Source: Anaerosacchariphilus polymeriproducens
Lineage (GTDB): Bacteria; Bacillota; Clostridia; Lachnospirales; Lachnospiraceae
Assembly (NCBI RefSeq): GCF_003363435.1
Contig: NZ_QRCT01000014.1
Span: 59,332-123,331, forward strand
Reading direction: 5' to 3'
Length of the DNA stretch: 64,000 nt
The translations under genes and the position numbers were made by a program. This document shows positions 28,501 to 36,007 of the stretch, piece after piece. How positions within the stretch are numbered: the first letter of the stretch is position 1; each line of letters opens with the position of its first letter. The notes beneath the pieces are model-generated. The model was not told the DNA's origin, searched no databases, and saw nothing but the letters and a program-made list of their open reading frames with translations.

Positions 28501-28597
28501 AAACATTCTTAATCATTTTTCTTATTTTATCTCTGTCGTCGATTTCTGGAAATAATGTATACCAATAATCTAATATTTCGACCTCTGATTCATTCAT
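25556..28597 (-). CDS. lanM: Class II lanthipeptide synthetase LanM
   Basis: A 1013-residue bifunctional enzyme that phosphorylates and dehydrates Ser/Thr in the precursor and then forms the thioether rings. The N-terminal dehydratase part has GDTHNNGKSVAF (219-230), YKPRKLIMEKKY (240-251), and the DFHCENLIAKG and LIDLETLLH motifs (317-340). The C-terminal LanC-like cyclase has glycine-rich repeats and intact zinc ligands: Cys889 in SWCNG, and Cys935-His936 in CHGDVG. Length is normal for LanM. AAGGAG precedes the ATG. A 12-bp hairpin between lanA and lanM probably sets their relative expression. Confidence 0.97.
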   Translation of the reverse strand: MNESEVEILDYWYTLFPEIDDRDKIRKMIKNVSGKEMEEHAEEYKIVQKEIDEWVEHEFFTKKLKSSRYKEIEKTIHQEVRWSGFYTPILMKYYKRLQDMIQGQDCIKDKEGFLKSIILDHVRSMVNMSFRVLVLETQIAKNEKLLYGKTSKERGKYFCDTMLYDSGYLKELYHVYPELIRLLDQKTKQTYFYIKEILDQVSIFCAVWGKVENIILGKGDTHNNGKSVAFVEFEHKKIVYKPRKLIMEKKYGELLSWFQKEDRNFMKIDACKVWNFEKGGCMECIENEPCKSLSEIEDYYYRIGELLCILYTLNSKDFHCENLIAKGSMPILIDLETLLHTSVTQSSLDDIVYLVNEKILNSVIGISLMPTLMQNNNTEEAIEIGGIGSGKKQVSPYKTQKIEAADRDDIHIVFENKELKKTLNYPVYSNETIGCTNYLETIKKGFQDVYLWIIRNQELYLNKLEDIFGNLLCRVICKNTNLYSQLLETGYHPDLLHNPTDRNIYLCRLGLIMDQKNEYENRIIYEKEYSDLIRGDIPYFSIYTNKIDILFHNEKLEIRLKNFSTVLEGIEKKVISMGDMDLLRQLALINHSFIGSRLLPDLLYGTSVKFSKNSDKGKGIKKSWRVAEKIGKLCADRGFRFYIKRHSQMSWLGMRGFGNGFYRIVPVGFGLYQGNAGIALFFYKLAETNTNFIGIAKDAILPVINNLYKELESGLTLEGLGSFSGMMSELYSILYLYKNNVDFPIEIDMQYLIRAALPMVEREISENEQLDVLHGLAGVMGVLISMLSILSENDEKSVKRILDIIYQRIKELSIKKDSNAITWFENGNIGYAHGNSGIIVQLYRYYLIVQDNEVLDIIKKAFYYERKYHFKQKEQEWIFKKNTHYYSWCNGIGGLLLCKLFLIKNGFKDDKLQEEIDLIIEQLKVCGFGTDSCICHGDVGSLKLLEYAAEMLDLKELKEECFATTEELINQYIEKQWKNIIELEDWGLMTGVSGVGLGILSTGEEIANLLLLK

Positions 28598-28629
28598 AAT
28601 GTATAAATACTCCTTTTCATAAATAAGTT

Positions 28630-28672
28630 ATGGCCTGAAGTAGTATTTCATGATACATTGACTTCAGGCCAT
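28630..28672 (-). promoter_or_regulatory. Hairpin between lanA and lanM (attenuator or processing site)
   Basis: A perfect 12-bp inverted repeat ATGGCCTGAAGT / ACTTCAGGCCAT with a 19-base loop. The minus strand lacks a T-run after it, so it is a leaky terminator, an RNA-stabilising 3' end for the lanA transcript, or a processing site. Such hairpins between precursor and synthetase genes are common in lantibiotic operons and keep precursor mRNA in excess. Confidence 0.75.
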
Positions 28673-28709
28673 TCATATATATATAATCTTTTATTATCCA
28701 CTTAAATCA

Positions 28710-28907
28710 TTATCCACAAGAAATATTATTTGTAGTGCATTCGTAGGAAACCGTAAAATAGTTTCCACATTTACCTGCTAAGGTCAGTTGTATTGCTGTA
28801 TAGACGCCTGCTCCGGATTTACCTGCTAAATCCTGTTCTGCAATTTCATATGCAACAGACATATTATCATTTCTTTCCTTTGGATTTCTTAATTCTTTTT
28901 TATTCAT
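28710..28907 (-). CDS. lanA: Class II lanthipeptide precursor (LanA)
   Basis: A 65-residue precursor. The leader starts MNKKELRNPKERND and holds the acidic helix SVAYEIAEQDL, ending near GKSGAG, a GA-type double-glycine site for the LanT protease. The core of about 32 residues has three Cys (47, 57, 64) and seven Ser/Thr (37, 42, 52, 54, 58, 59, 63). The stretch TVSYEC matches the TxS/TxEC motif of mersacidin and lacticin 481-type peptides, which contacts lipid II. The C-terminus ends NNISCG. AAGGAGG lies 8 bases before the ATG, ruling out a longer start. lanM and lanT follow. The exact cleavage point and ring pattern are inferred. Confidence 0.92.
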   Translation of the reverse strand: MNKKELRNPKERNDNMSVAYEIAEQDLAGKSGAGVYTAIQLTLAGKCGNYFTVSYECTTNNISCG

Positions 28908-28963
28908 GAGCAATACCTCCTTTCTTTTGATTATGTGCAATTCAAACAGAAGGTACGGACATT

Positions 28964-29539
28964 CTATAGAGGTTCAAATCCAAAATAATTTAGAATACCT
29001 ATATACATACCATATGCAATTCTCCATTGTTGATCTCTTAAAACTAAGAAATCGTTATAATTTGATAAGTATCCGATTTCAGTAAGAATTGCCGGCATTT
29101 GAGTCCTTCTCAGAACATACAGGGCTGGGTTTTCCCGAATGCCATTATCCTTAAGTGTTGTATATCGGAGAATTCCCTCCATTACATTTTGTGCAAGCCA
29201 GTGAGCCTGTGTATAATATTTATAAATATAAATTTCAGCTCCATTAATAGCAGGATTGACATTGGAATTCGCATGTATGCTTATGAAATAATCAGCTGGC
29301 CATTCATTTGCCATACGCACTCTTTCGGCTAAACTTGTCGCATTTGTAGTCCCCAGAACTGTCGTAGATGTCGGTCTTGATAAACGTACTTCAAATCTAT
29401 AATCATTTTCTAATAAATTTGCTAAATAAATACCTACTTGAAACGTTATATTTTCCTCAAAAAATCCAAACCCCTGAGCCCCTGCATTATGGTACCCTGT
29501 TGGATTATGACCTTGATCTATAAAAATTTTTATAGCCAA
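28964..29539 (-). CDS. N-acetylmuramoyl-L-alanine amidase (Amidase_3), no signal peptide
   Basis: A 191-residue zinc amidase that cuts the bond between MurNAc and L-Ala. His11 in DQGHNP, a Glu at 28 or 29, His89 in SIHANS, and the catalytic Glu154 in LTEIGYLSN are all present, so the enzyme should be active. There is no signal peptide or wall-binding domain, unlike ordinary secreted amidases. The start is a TTG behind GGAAGTG; no in-frame ATG is available. It lies 56 bases before lanA on the same strand, with a terminator from the sugar operon behind it, so it may be the first gene of the lanthipeptide transcript. A role in lysis, release or self-protection is speculation. Confidence 0.85.
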   Translation of the reverse strand: MAIKIFIDQGHNPTGYHNAGAQGFGFFEENITFQVGIYLANLLENDYRFEVRLSRPTSTTVLGTTNATSLAERVRMANEWPADYFISIHANSNVNPAINGAEIYIYKYYTQAHWLAQNVMEGILRYTTLKDNGIRENPALYVLRRTQMPAILTEIGYLSNYNDFLVLRDQQWRIAYGMYIGILNYFGFEPL

Positions 29540-29569
29540 TGTAATTCACTTCCATAACCTTCTTATTAC

Positions 29570-29575
29570 ATTATA
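29570..29575 (-). promoter_or_regulatory. Possible -10 box of the amidase-lanthipeptide operon
   Basis: A TATAAT on the minus strand about 30 bases upstream of the amidase TTG. No good -35 is seen, so it may depend on an activator such as the LanR protein encoded at 37.4 kb. Confidence 0.3.
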
Positions 29576-29613
29576 TTCATAATATAAATAACTGCTACAT
29601 AAAAAACATTAGT

Positions 29614-29642
29614 CCATTGAATATACAGCTATATTACAATGG
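29614..29642 (-). terminator. Probable terminator of the sugar ABC/two-component operon
   Basis: Inverted repeat CCATTG-AATATA / TATATT-(A)-CAATGG, 12 bp with one bulge and a 4-base loop, lies 18 bases past the permease stop. On the minus strand a six-T run follows after a gap of about eight bases. Confidence 0.5.
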
Positions 29643-29659
29643 CTTGTATAAGTACACGA

Positions 29660-30661
29660 TTATTTTGCCGCCAATCTTCTTGTTTTTGTTTCCATCAAAG
29701 ACCTTGTAACATCAATAAATGCAGAAACAATAATAACCAGACCAATTACTACATATTGTATATCACTTGCTGCATTCAGTAATGTCAAACCATTTCGTAT
29801 CGTAGAAATAATCAAAACTCCAATCAGTGTTCCCCAGACAGTACCTTTCCCACCACTGAAAGAAGCACCTCCAATGATACATGCTGCAATAGCATCTGTA
29901 TCATAAGGTGTGATCGCTGAAGATGGATTAGCAACACCAGAACGCCCTACAATAACAAGTCCGGCAATCGCACACATGAAACCAGATAATGAATATACAA
30001 TAATAAGTACATGATCAGTATTGATACCGGAAAGTCTGGTAGCTTCAGGATTTCCTCCCACACAATAGATTGTTCGGCCAAATGCTGTCTTATTAAGAAA
30101 TAAATGAAATCCTATAAAAAACACAAGCAGTACTAAAAAGCATACTGGAATGCCTGCAAAATTTGTACTTTGAAATATATTTGAAGATCCAAGCCATGTT
30201 ACAGCGGATGGGAAATTACCGACTGTCTTGGTCGCGACTACTAATAAGGCCAAACCACACAATACGTTTTTCATCCCTAGCGTTGAAACAAATGGATGTG
30301 GTAAACGCAACTTGGTAAGTAACAGACCATTGATGCATCCAACTGCCATTCCTGTAAGTAAACAGCCCAAAATTAAGATAATTGGATTTGATACATTAAA
30401 TTTTTCCATCATCATTCCCATCATACAGGCACAAAGGATTGCATTCGCACCAACGGATAAATCAATACCTGCAGTTATTAATACGACTAACATACCTGCA
30501 GATATCAAACCATTCACGGCTGTCTGTCTTAAAATATTCATAATGTTGTTAATTACTAAGAAATTTGTATTTGAAATTGTTAATACAATTCCCAATGCAA
30601 TAAGGGCTAACAATGGACCTAATTTCCCTAAGATATCTTTGATTTCTAACTTATTTGTCAT
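29660..30661 (-). CDS. Ribose-type sugar ABC transporter permease (RbsC family)
   Basis: A 333-residue permease with eight to ten transmembrane segments. It carries the BPD_transp_2 motifs, including LITAGIDLSVGAN in the N-terminal half and IIGGASFSGGKGTVWGTLIG (the ATPase coupling region) near residue 270. It appears intact. GGGAGG precedes the start. Its binding protein lies directly upstream, but the partner ATPase is degenerate (see 31684-33156). Substrate is unknown. Confidence 0.92.
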   Translation of the reverse strand: MTNKLEIKDILGKLGPLLALIALGIVLTISNTNFLVINNIMNILRQTAVNGLISAGMLVVLITAGIDLSVGANAILCACMMGMMMEKFNVSNPIILILGCLLTGMAVGCINGLLLTKLRLPHPFVSTLGMKNVLCGLALLVVATKTVGNFPSAVTWLGSSNIFQSTNFAGIPVCFLVLLVFFIGFHLFLNKTAFGRTIYCVGGNPEATRLSGINTDHVLIIVYSLSGFMCAIAGLVIVGRSGVANPSSAITPYDTDAIAACIIGGASFSGGKGTVWGTLIGVLIISTIRNGLTLLNAASDIQYVVIGLVIIVSAFIDVTRSLMETKTRRLAAK

Positions 30662-30677
30662 ACGTATGCCTCCCTAT

Positions 30678-31628
30678 TTACTTAAGAACGGATTTTAGTT
30701 CAGCCAAATAATCTTTTGCATTTTCAGATGTGATAATAGATACTCCCGTTTTAATCACTTTTTCAACTTCTTCACCTTTAACTGCTTTTACTGCATTTTC
30801 AACTGCCTGATACCCCATATTATAGGGCGACTGTGCTACTGATGCAGAAACAACACCATTCATTACGTTTTTAACACCCGTTTGAATTCCATCAAATCCT
30901 ACAATCGTCACACCCTCTACACCTGCTTGCTTGCATGCATTTGCTGCTCCTGCTGCCATATCATCATTGACACAGCAGACAATGTCTACATTATTCTTTA
31001 AACTTGTCAACATATTTTCCATGATATTCGTTGCTTTGTCAGTCGTCGCTTCTGCATATTGAACAGATGCCACTTTAACACCCTTCGCTTCTAATGCATC
31101 TATGTAACCTTTTTCACGTTCATAACTATTTGTGTTCCCTTGAACTCCGGCAATGACTACTGCTATAGCACCTTTCCCTTTTTGTTTCGCCGCATATTCG
31201 CCGCCTAAATAAGCTGCTTCATAGTTTCCGGTTCCAATATATGCTGTTTTATTAGAAAACTCTGCATCTGTATCTACAAATAATATCGGAATCTGTGTAT
31301 TTCCTAATACAAAAGCAATCGATTCAGGTTGTAATGGAGCTACTACCAATGCATCAAGATCATTCGTGGACAGAGTTGTTTCAATCATATTGTTCTGTTC
31401 ATCATAAGATGTTTCTGATGCAGGGCCTTGTAAATTTACTTTAACTCCAAAATCTTTTTCAGCGGCTTTTACACCTGCTGCAACATATCCCCAATATTCA
31501 CTTGATAATGTTTTTAAAATAACACCAATGGTGATCTCGTCGTTTGTTTTTTTTGTACTACTGCCTTCACAAGCAATGAATGTAACCATCATTATCATTG
31601 CTATTACAAGCGCTAAAACTTTTTTCAT
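30678..31628 (-). CDS. Sugar-binding lipoprotein (RbsB/periplasmic-binding family)
   Basis: A 316-residue lipoprotein with signal MKKVLALVIAMIMMVTF and lipobox FIAC (Cys20). The type I periplasmic-binding fold starts ITIGVILKTLSSEYW (about residue 31) and includes DALVVAPLQPESIAF and the hinge-region VCCVNDDMAAGAANAC. It belongs to the ribose/galactose/autoinducer-2 group; the ligand cannot be read from the sequence. It lies between the pseudo-ATPase and permease genes and may deliver ligand to the permease or signal its presence to the kinase. Confidence 0.93.
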   Translation of the reverse strand: MKKVLALVIAMIMMVTFIACEGSSTKKTNDEITIGVILKTLSSEYWGYVAAGVKAAEKDFGVKVNLQGPASETSYDEQNNMIETTLSTNDLDALVVAPLQPESIAFVLGNTQIPILFVDTDAEFSNKTAYIGTGNYEAAYLGGEYAAKQKGKGAIAVVIAGVQGNTNSYEREKGYIDALEAKGVKVASVQYAEATTDKATNIMENMLTSLKNNVDIVCCVNDDMAAGAANACKQAGVEGVTIVGFDGIQTGVKNVMNGVVSASVAQSPYNMGYQAVENAVKAVKGEEVEKVIKTGVSIITSENAKDYLAELKSVLK

Positions 31629-31683
31629 ACTTCATACCCTTTCATCCTACTACTTCTATACCAGATCCTTTAATCCAGGACAT

Positions 31684-33156
31684 TTACCACATTAATGCAT
31701 CCTGCGCATGATTTACATTCTTACTATTATCTTCAAATAAAATCCCATCCTTTAATACAAGAACTCTTTCACCCATATAGCAGGCCTCGTCCATATTAGA
31801 GGTAACGATTAAAACCGCTATTTTCTTTTCCAACGCTTTATGTATTAATTGCTCCGTAATATGCCTCATGTGAAAATCTACCGCTGAAAATGGCCTGATA
31901 CAAACTAATAATTTAGGATTAAAGAGTATCCATCGGTAATATATCAGTTTCTGCATCGTTATCGGGTCTGCCTTATGAACCGGCATGTCTAATTCTTCTT
32001 TGCTAAAAACTTCTTTTAATTCTTCTATCACACCCCGTTGATACTTTTTTCGGAACATAACACCCAGAACCTTTTTAGATAAGGATATATTTATATTCTC
32101 AAAGACAGTAAGGTCATGAAATAACATACTTTCCATAGGATTTTCTCCAATAAAACATATTCCTTTCTCCATTGCATCCCAGATACCTTTTGGACGAAAT
32201 ATTTTACCCGCAAGCCATATATCACCTTCCAAAACAGAAAACCCACCTTCTAATGCCTCAATTACACCGCTGTAGGAGGTCGAATCAAAATCCAAAAAAT
32301 TCACAAGTTCACCTTCATGAATTTTAAAGTTGAGATTTGAACAAGCATATGTCTTAACATATTCAAAATTCAATAATATTTTCTGGGGCTCTTTGGACAT
32401 TTCTAATATGTTCTTAGAGTAAGTGTCTCTTTTAAGTGCATCTCCCAACAAAATTCCATACAAGTCCCTTCGGTTAAAATCTCTTTTTTTGATTTGCGCT
32501 ATGGTTCTTCCCTTTTTTAATATCGCTATTACGTCAGCATATTGAAGTAGGATATTTTCATTATTTTCTATCAGTAAAAAAGCAACACCTTTTCTTTGAA
32601 ATATATTTACTAAAGAGAAGAAATTTATAATATCTGCGTCACTTAGTAAAGCTCCTATTCCCACAATGGTAATGAAACGATACCCTCTTGCATATGCCTT
32701 GAGCAATTCCAATTTCTTTTTTTGCAGTATTGTTAAGTTGCTTACCCGGCAACGAAGTGATATTTTGAGCTGATAAGTCTCCAATAAATCCTTTCCATAC
32801 TCTGAGTATTTTTTTTTCGAAGAGTACCACTTTACATTTTTCTGAAATGTGAAAACATTATCTTCAACACTTAATTTATCTACTAGTCTGCTCTTTCCAT
32901 CAATAAAAAAAATCTTATCTTTTAGCGTAGATACATCACTGAATGCCTGGCACAACTGCTCTTCAAAATACAACCATCCATAATCCAGCTTTGTTTTTCC
33001 ACTCAATACTTCAATGACAGATTCTTTTTCTTTTACATTATTTATGATTAATCCACAAAGCTCACCTTTAAAAATTTGAAGATTAAAATCTTTTAAAAGT
33101 ACTTTTCTCTGATATTCTTTGAATCCACTATCAATCCTTAAAATTTCTTCCTTCAT
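31684..33156 (-). CDS. Degenerate RbsA-like double ATPase domain protein
   Basis: A 490-residue protein with the length and tandem layout of sugar ABC ATPases such as RbsA/MglA, but with broken active sites. Where the first half should read GENGAGKST it has INNVKEKES. The second half has DFDSTSYSG in place of the GLVGAGRTE of its relatives. The Walker B DEP is replaced by VGI and by IRP, and neither half has a proper LSGGQ signature. ATP hydrolysis therefore looks impossible by the usual mechanism. The ATG at 33156 follows AAGGA and overlaps the kinase stop (ATGA). It may be a structural adaptor between permease and kinase, or a transporter part that borrows another ATPase. Confidence 0.85.
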   Translation of the reverse strand: MKEEILRIDSGFKEYQRKVLLKDFNLQIFKGELCGLIINNVKEKESVIEVLSGKTKLDYGWLYFEEQLCQAFSDVSTLKDKIFFIDGKSRLVDKLSVEDNVFTFQKNVKWYSSKKKYSEYGKDLLETYQLKISLRCRVSNLTILQKKKLELLKAYARGYRFITIVGIGALLSDADIINFFSLVNIFQRKGVAFLLIENNENILLQYADVIAILKKGRTIAQIKKRDFNRRDLYGILLGDALKRDTYSKNILEMSKEPQKILLNFEYVKTYACSNLNFKIHEGELVNFLDFDSTSYSGVIEALEGGFSVLEGDIWLAGKIFRPKGIWDAMEKGICFIGENPMESMLFHDLTVFENINISLSKKVLGVMFRKKYQRGVIEELKEVFSKEELDMPVHKADPITMQKLIYYRWILFNPKLLVCIRPFSAVDFHMRHITEQLIHKALEKKIAVLIVTSNMDEACYMGERVLVLKDGILFEDNSKNVNHAQDALMW

Positions 33157-34220
33157 AAATTCTTCCTTATGATATTTTCCTTCCAATCCAACTGCTCTTC
33201 CTTACCTTTTGCAATATAAGGCAGTGTAATTTTTACATGAGTTCCTACATTCAAAGTACTATAAATGTTTATTCCATATTTTTCACCAAAGAGTAACTTA
33301 ATTCTTGTATTTACATTCCAAAGAGCAATTCCACCTTGTCTGGAAGTAGGATGATCATAAATTCTATCCTGCTGCTTTAATTTCGAATTTATTTCTTCCA
33401 GACATAATTCATCCATTCCTTTTCCATTATCTCTTATATGGATAAATAAATTGGATTTTGTATGCTCGATTTCGATTTGTATCACCCCGCCTCCAAGCTT
33501 TCTCTCCAAGCCGTGGCATATGGCATTTTCTACAATCGGCTGCAACGTTAACTTGGGGATACAGGATTGGAATACGGTCATATCTTCTTCTAATACATGC
33601 ACCCGCATATCCAATTTTTTTCCAAATCGGTATTGCTGAATAATAAAAAAATTTTTAACATTATCAAGTTCATCTTCTAATGTAACTAAACTCTCAACTT
33701 CCGAAATAGTGTAACGGAAAAAAGTAGCTAATGCTTCTGCCGTTTGTGCAATCGTATTGCTTCCAGCCACCAAAGCATCGGCACGGATTGCCTCAAGTGT
33801 ATTATATAAAAAATGGGGATTGATCTGATTTTGTAACGCCAAATATTGGGCTTGTTCTTTTGATTGTTCAAACATTTCCCTTCTCTTAAAAATTCCTTCC
33901 ATTTTGGAAAACATTTCTTCTGTTTCATGTGAAAAACTATAACGATGATGGAATAATTCCTCAAAAACATGCCCATGATTAAACAGTCTTACTGTTTTTA
34001 AAATCTTTTGACATACCTCAACTACTTGTTTTTTTCCAATTATAATAGAGAAAAAGATAATGAGCCCCATTAGAACAGCATATATTTTTCCTGCCATACT
34101 GCTAGGATTTACTCCCCAAAAAACATAGGATATTACTCCTATAAAAAGGAAGAATATAATGAAATAAAGGTTAATGACCCACAGAATGCTTCTATCTAAC
34201 AACGTCCATTTCTTCTTCAT
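33153..34220 (-). CDS. YesM-like sensor histidine kinase with almost no sensor domain
   Basis: A 355-residue kinase of the His_kinase (LytS/YesM) group. Two transmembrane segments (about residues 12-34 and 46-61) flank a loop of only about ten residues, whereas most YesM kinases carry an extracellular domain of over 200 residues. The phosphoacceptor is His136 in QINPHFLYNTLEAI. The ATPase domain has IVENAICHGLE and DNGKGMD. Its stop overlaps the start of the pseudo-ATPase gene, and the YesN regulator is directly upstream. With no room for ligand binding outside, it probably senses through a membrane partner. Confidence 0.93.
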   Translation of the reverse strand: MKKKWTLLDRSILWVINLYFIIFFLFIGVISYVFWGVNPSSMAGKIYAVLMGLIIFFSIIIGKKQVVEVCQKILKTVRLFNHGHVFEELFHHRYSFSHETEEMFSKMEGIFKRREMFEQSKEQAQYLALQNQINPHFLYNTLEAIRADALVAGSNTIAQTAEALATFFRYTISEVESLVTLEDELDNVKNFFIIQQYRFGKKLDMRVHVLEEDMTVFQSCIPKLTLQPIVENAICHGLERKLGGGVIQIEIEHTKSNLFIHIRDNGKGMDELCLEEINSKLKQQDRIYDHPTSRQGGIALWNVNTRIKLLFGEKYGINIYSTLNVGTHVKITLPYIAKGKEEQLDWKENIIRKNL

Positions 34221-34232
34221 ATACTTTCCTTT

Positions 34233-35849
34233 CTACTTTTGCATAAATAATTTCTTATATTCTTTGGGACTTAAATTTGTAACTTTTTTGAATTGCTTTC
34301 CAAAATATTTTAAATCCGAATATCCTACAGATTCTGCAACTTCCATTATGCTTACTTCCGGATCCAACAATAGATTCTTAGCTTTTTGAATACGTATCGA
34401 CAAAACATATTCCGTCAATGTCTGTCCTGTTTCTTTTTTAAACAATGTTGAAAAATAAGCATAGTTAAACCCTAATTTCTCAGCTAACTCTTCGAATTTT
34501 AAATTGTTGTTATAATTCTCGATAATATACTTTTTCGCTTCAATGATAGGTTCTGCTTCTACATTTTTCCTTTCTGCCATGATTGTTTCCAGATTTTCTT
34601 TTATAAAATGAAACAGTTTCTCAAACACATCTTCTATGTTAAGACAACTATAGAATATTTTCATAAATTCAATCTTACTTTGTGATATATCCACCTCAAG
34701 CTGCATCTTTTTCAGACTTAAAAAATAAATATCCAGAATATCATTGATTAATCTTAGTAATAAAATCCCATCTGAATTTGGTTCTTCTCTGAGTGTTCTC
34801 TCTATTTTTTTAAGTAATTGTAATATTCCATCCAAATGATATACATCCATATAATCTAAAAATTTAACTTGGAATTCACTGTTAATAATATCAGCTGCTT
34901 CTAATCCCGGCTGTTGACTTGGCGTGACTACAATATTTTTTCCTACTCCTTTAAACAAACGATTCAAAATGGCATTTCTAGCGTCATACACAGTTTTTGG
35001 AAGTTCACTCACATTTTTTACATAGTTCCCTATCCCTACCGTTACGAACATTCCAGGAAAAACGTCTCGTAAAGTATTCAATTTATTTCTAATATGTTTT
35101 AATTTCCAGCGAAGATCTTTATCCTCTTGTGCTGCATTATAAAGTAGATAAACTCCTTCTTCTCCCAGATAAGTTACCTGCTCGATCGTATCTTTCTGAA
35201 ATTCTTTTTCTATCATTTCAATCATTTTATTATCTAACATCTGATGAACCTTTTCCTGTTCCAGTTCAATCGAAAAATCAGCTTTAAAAATTAAAACTTG
35301 AAATATTCCTGATTGGAAATTACAATCATACTTATTATTTAACTGTTCAATTGTGTAATCTAAAAATTCTTCATTTATATTCAAAATATCCCATAATAAA
35401 TTTTGTTTAATTTTTTTACTATGCACATTTAGTTTCTGCTTTAATAATTCTTGTTCTGTCTTAATCTCTTCTTCAGACTTCTTTAGCTTAATGATTTTAT
35501 CTAAAATTGAATTCAATTCATCTTGTTTAATTGGTTTTAGTAAATAGTCTTCCACTCCAAACTTTATTGCCTGATGTGCGTAATCAAACTGTCTGTAACC
35601 ACTGATTATAATAAAATAGATTTCTGGATATCTTTCTCTTACTTGTTGAATTACTTCTAGTCCATTATAACCAGGCATCTGAATATCCGTAATTACAATA
35701 TCCGGATGCTTTTCTTCGATAATTCCCATTGCTGTAATCCCATCATTGGCCACGCCTATCACTTGCAGGCCCATTTTTTCCCAATCTACTAAGTACTGTA
35801 TTAACGTACACACTTTTTCTTCGTCATCTACAATAAGTACCCCTAGCAT
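34233..35849 (-). CDS. YesN-like response regulator (receiver plus AraC DNA-binding)
   Basis: A 538-residue regulator. The receiver domain (1-120) has acidic residues D8-D9, the phosphoacceptor D55 in ITDIQMPG, and K105. A long middle region (about 150-420) follows. The C-terminal AraC-type double helix-turn-helix (about 435-535) has NYAYFSTLFKKETGQTLTEY and VGYSDLKYFGKQFKK. It is the first gene of a five-gene operon with the kinase, pseudo-ATPase, binding protein and permease. GGAGG precedes the start. A palindrome GTCACTTGTGAC at 35962-35973 upstream is a possible binding site. Confidence 0.94.
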   Translation of the reverse strand: MLGVLIVDDEEKVCTLIQYLVDWEKMGLQVIGVANDGITAMGIIEEKHPDIVITDIQMPGYNGLEVIQQVRERYPEIYFIIISGYRQFDYAHQAIKFGVEDYLLKPIKQDELNSILDKIIKLKKSEEEIKTEQELLKQKLNVHSKKIKQNLLWDILNINEEFLDYTIEQLNNKYDCNFQSGIFQVLIFKADFSIELEQEKVHQMLDNKMIEMIEKEFQKDTIEQVTYLGEEGVYLLYNAAQEDKDLRWKLKHIRNKLNTLRDVFPGMFVTVGIGNYVKNVSELPKTVYDARNAILNRLFKGVGKNIVVTPSQQPGLEAADIINSEFQVKFLDYMDVYHLDGILQLLKKIERTLREEPNSDGILLLRLINDILDIYFLSLKKMQLEVDISQSKIEFMKIFYSCLNIEDVFEKLFHFIKENLETIMAERKNVEAEPIIEAKKYIIENYNNNLKFEELAEKLGFNYAYFSTLFKKETGQTLTEYVLSIRIQKAKNLLLDPEVSIMEVAESVGYSDLKYFGKQFKKVTNLSPKEYKKLFMQK

Positions 35850-35961
35850 AAATTAACCTCCATTCCTATCAACCCCGCCTATTACTACTATTTAGGATAT
35901 CACAATCAAAAGAAGAATGCCAACTTGTTCTAACCAAAATTGACACTCTTTTACATTTTTC

Positions 35962-35973
35962 GTCACTTGTGAC
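35962..35973. promoter_or_regulatory. Palindrome upstream of the YesN/YesM operon
   Basis: GTCAC-TT-GTGAC, a perfect 12-base palindrome in the 158-base gap between lanK and the yesN-like gene. It may be an operator for the operon; the promoter itself is not clear. Confidence 0.3.
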
Positions 35974-36007
35974 CGAGCACAGGAAAATTTTACTAGGCTG
36001 TTACAAT

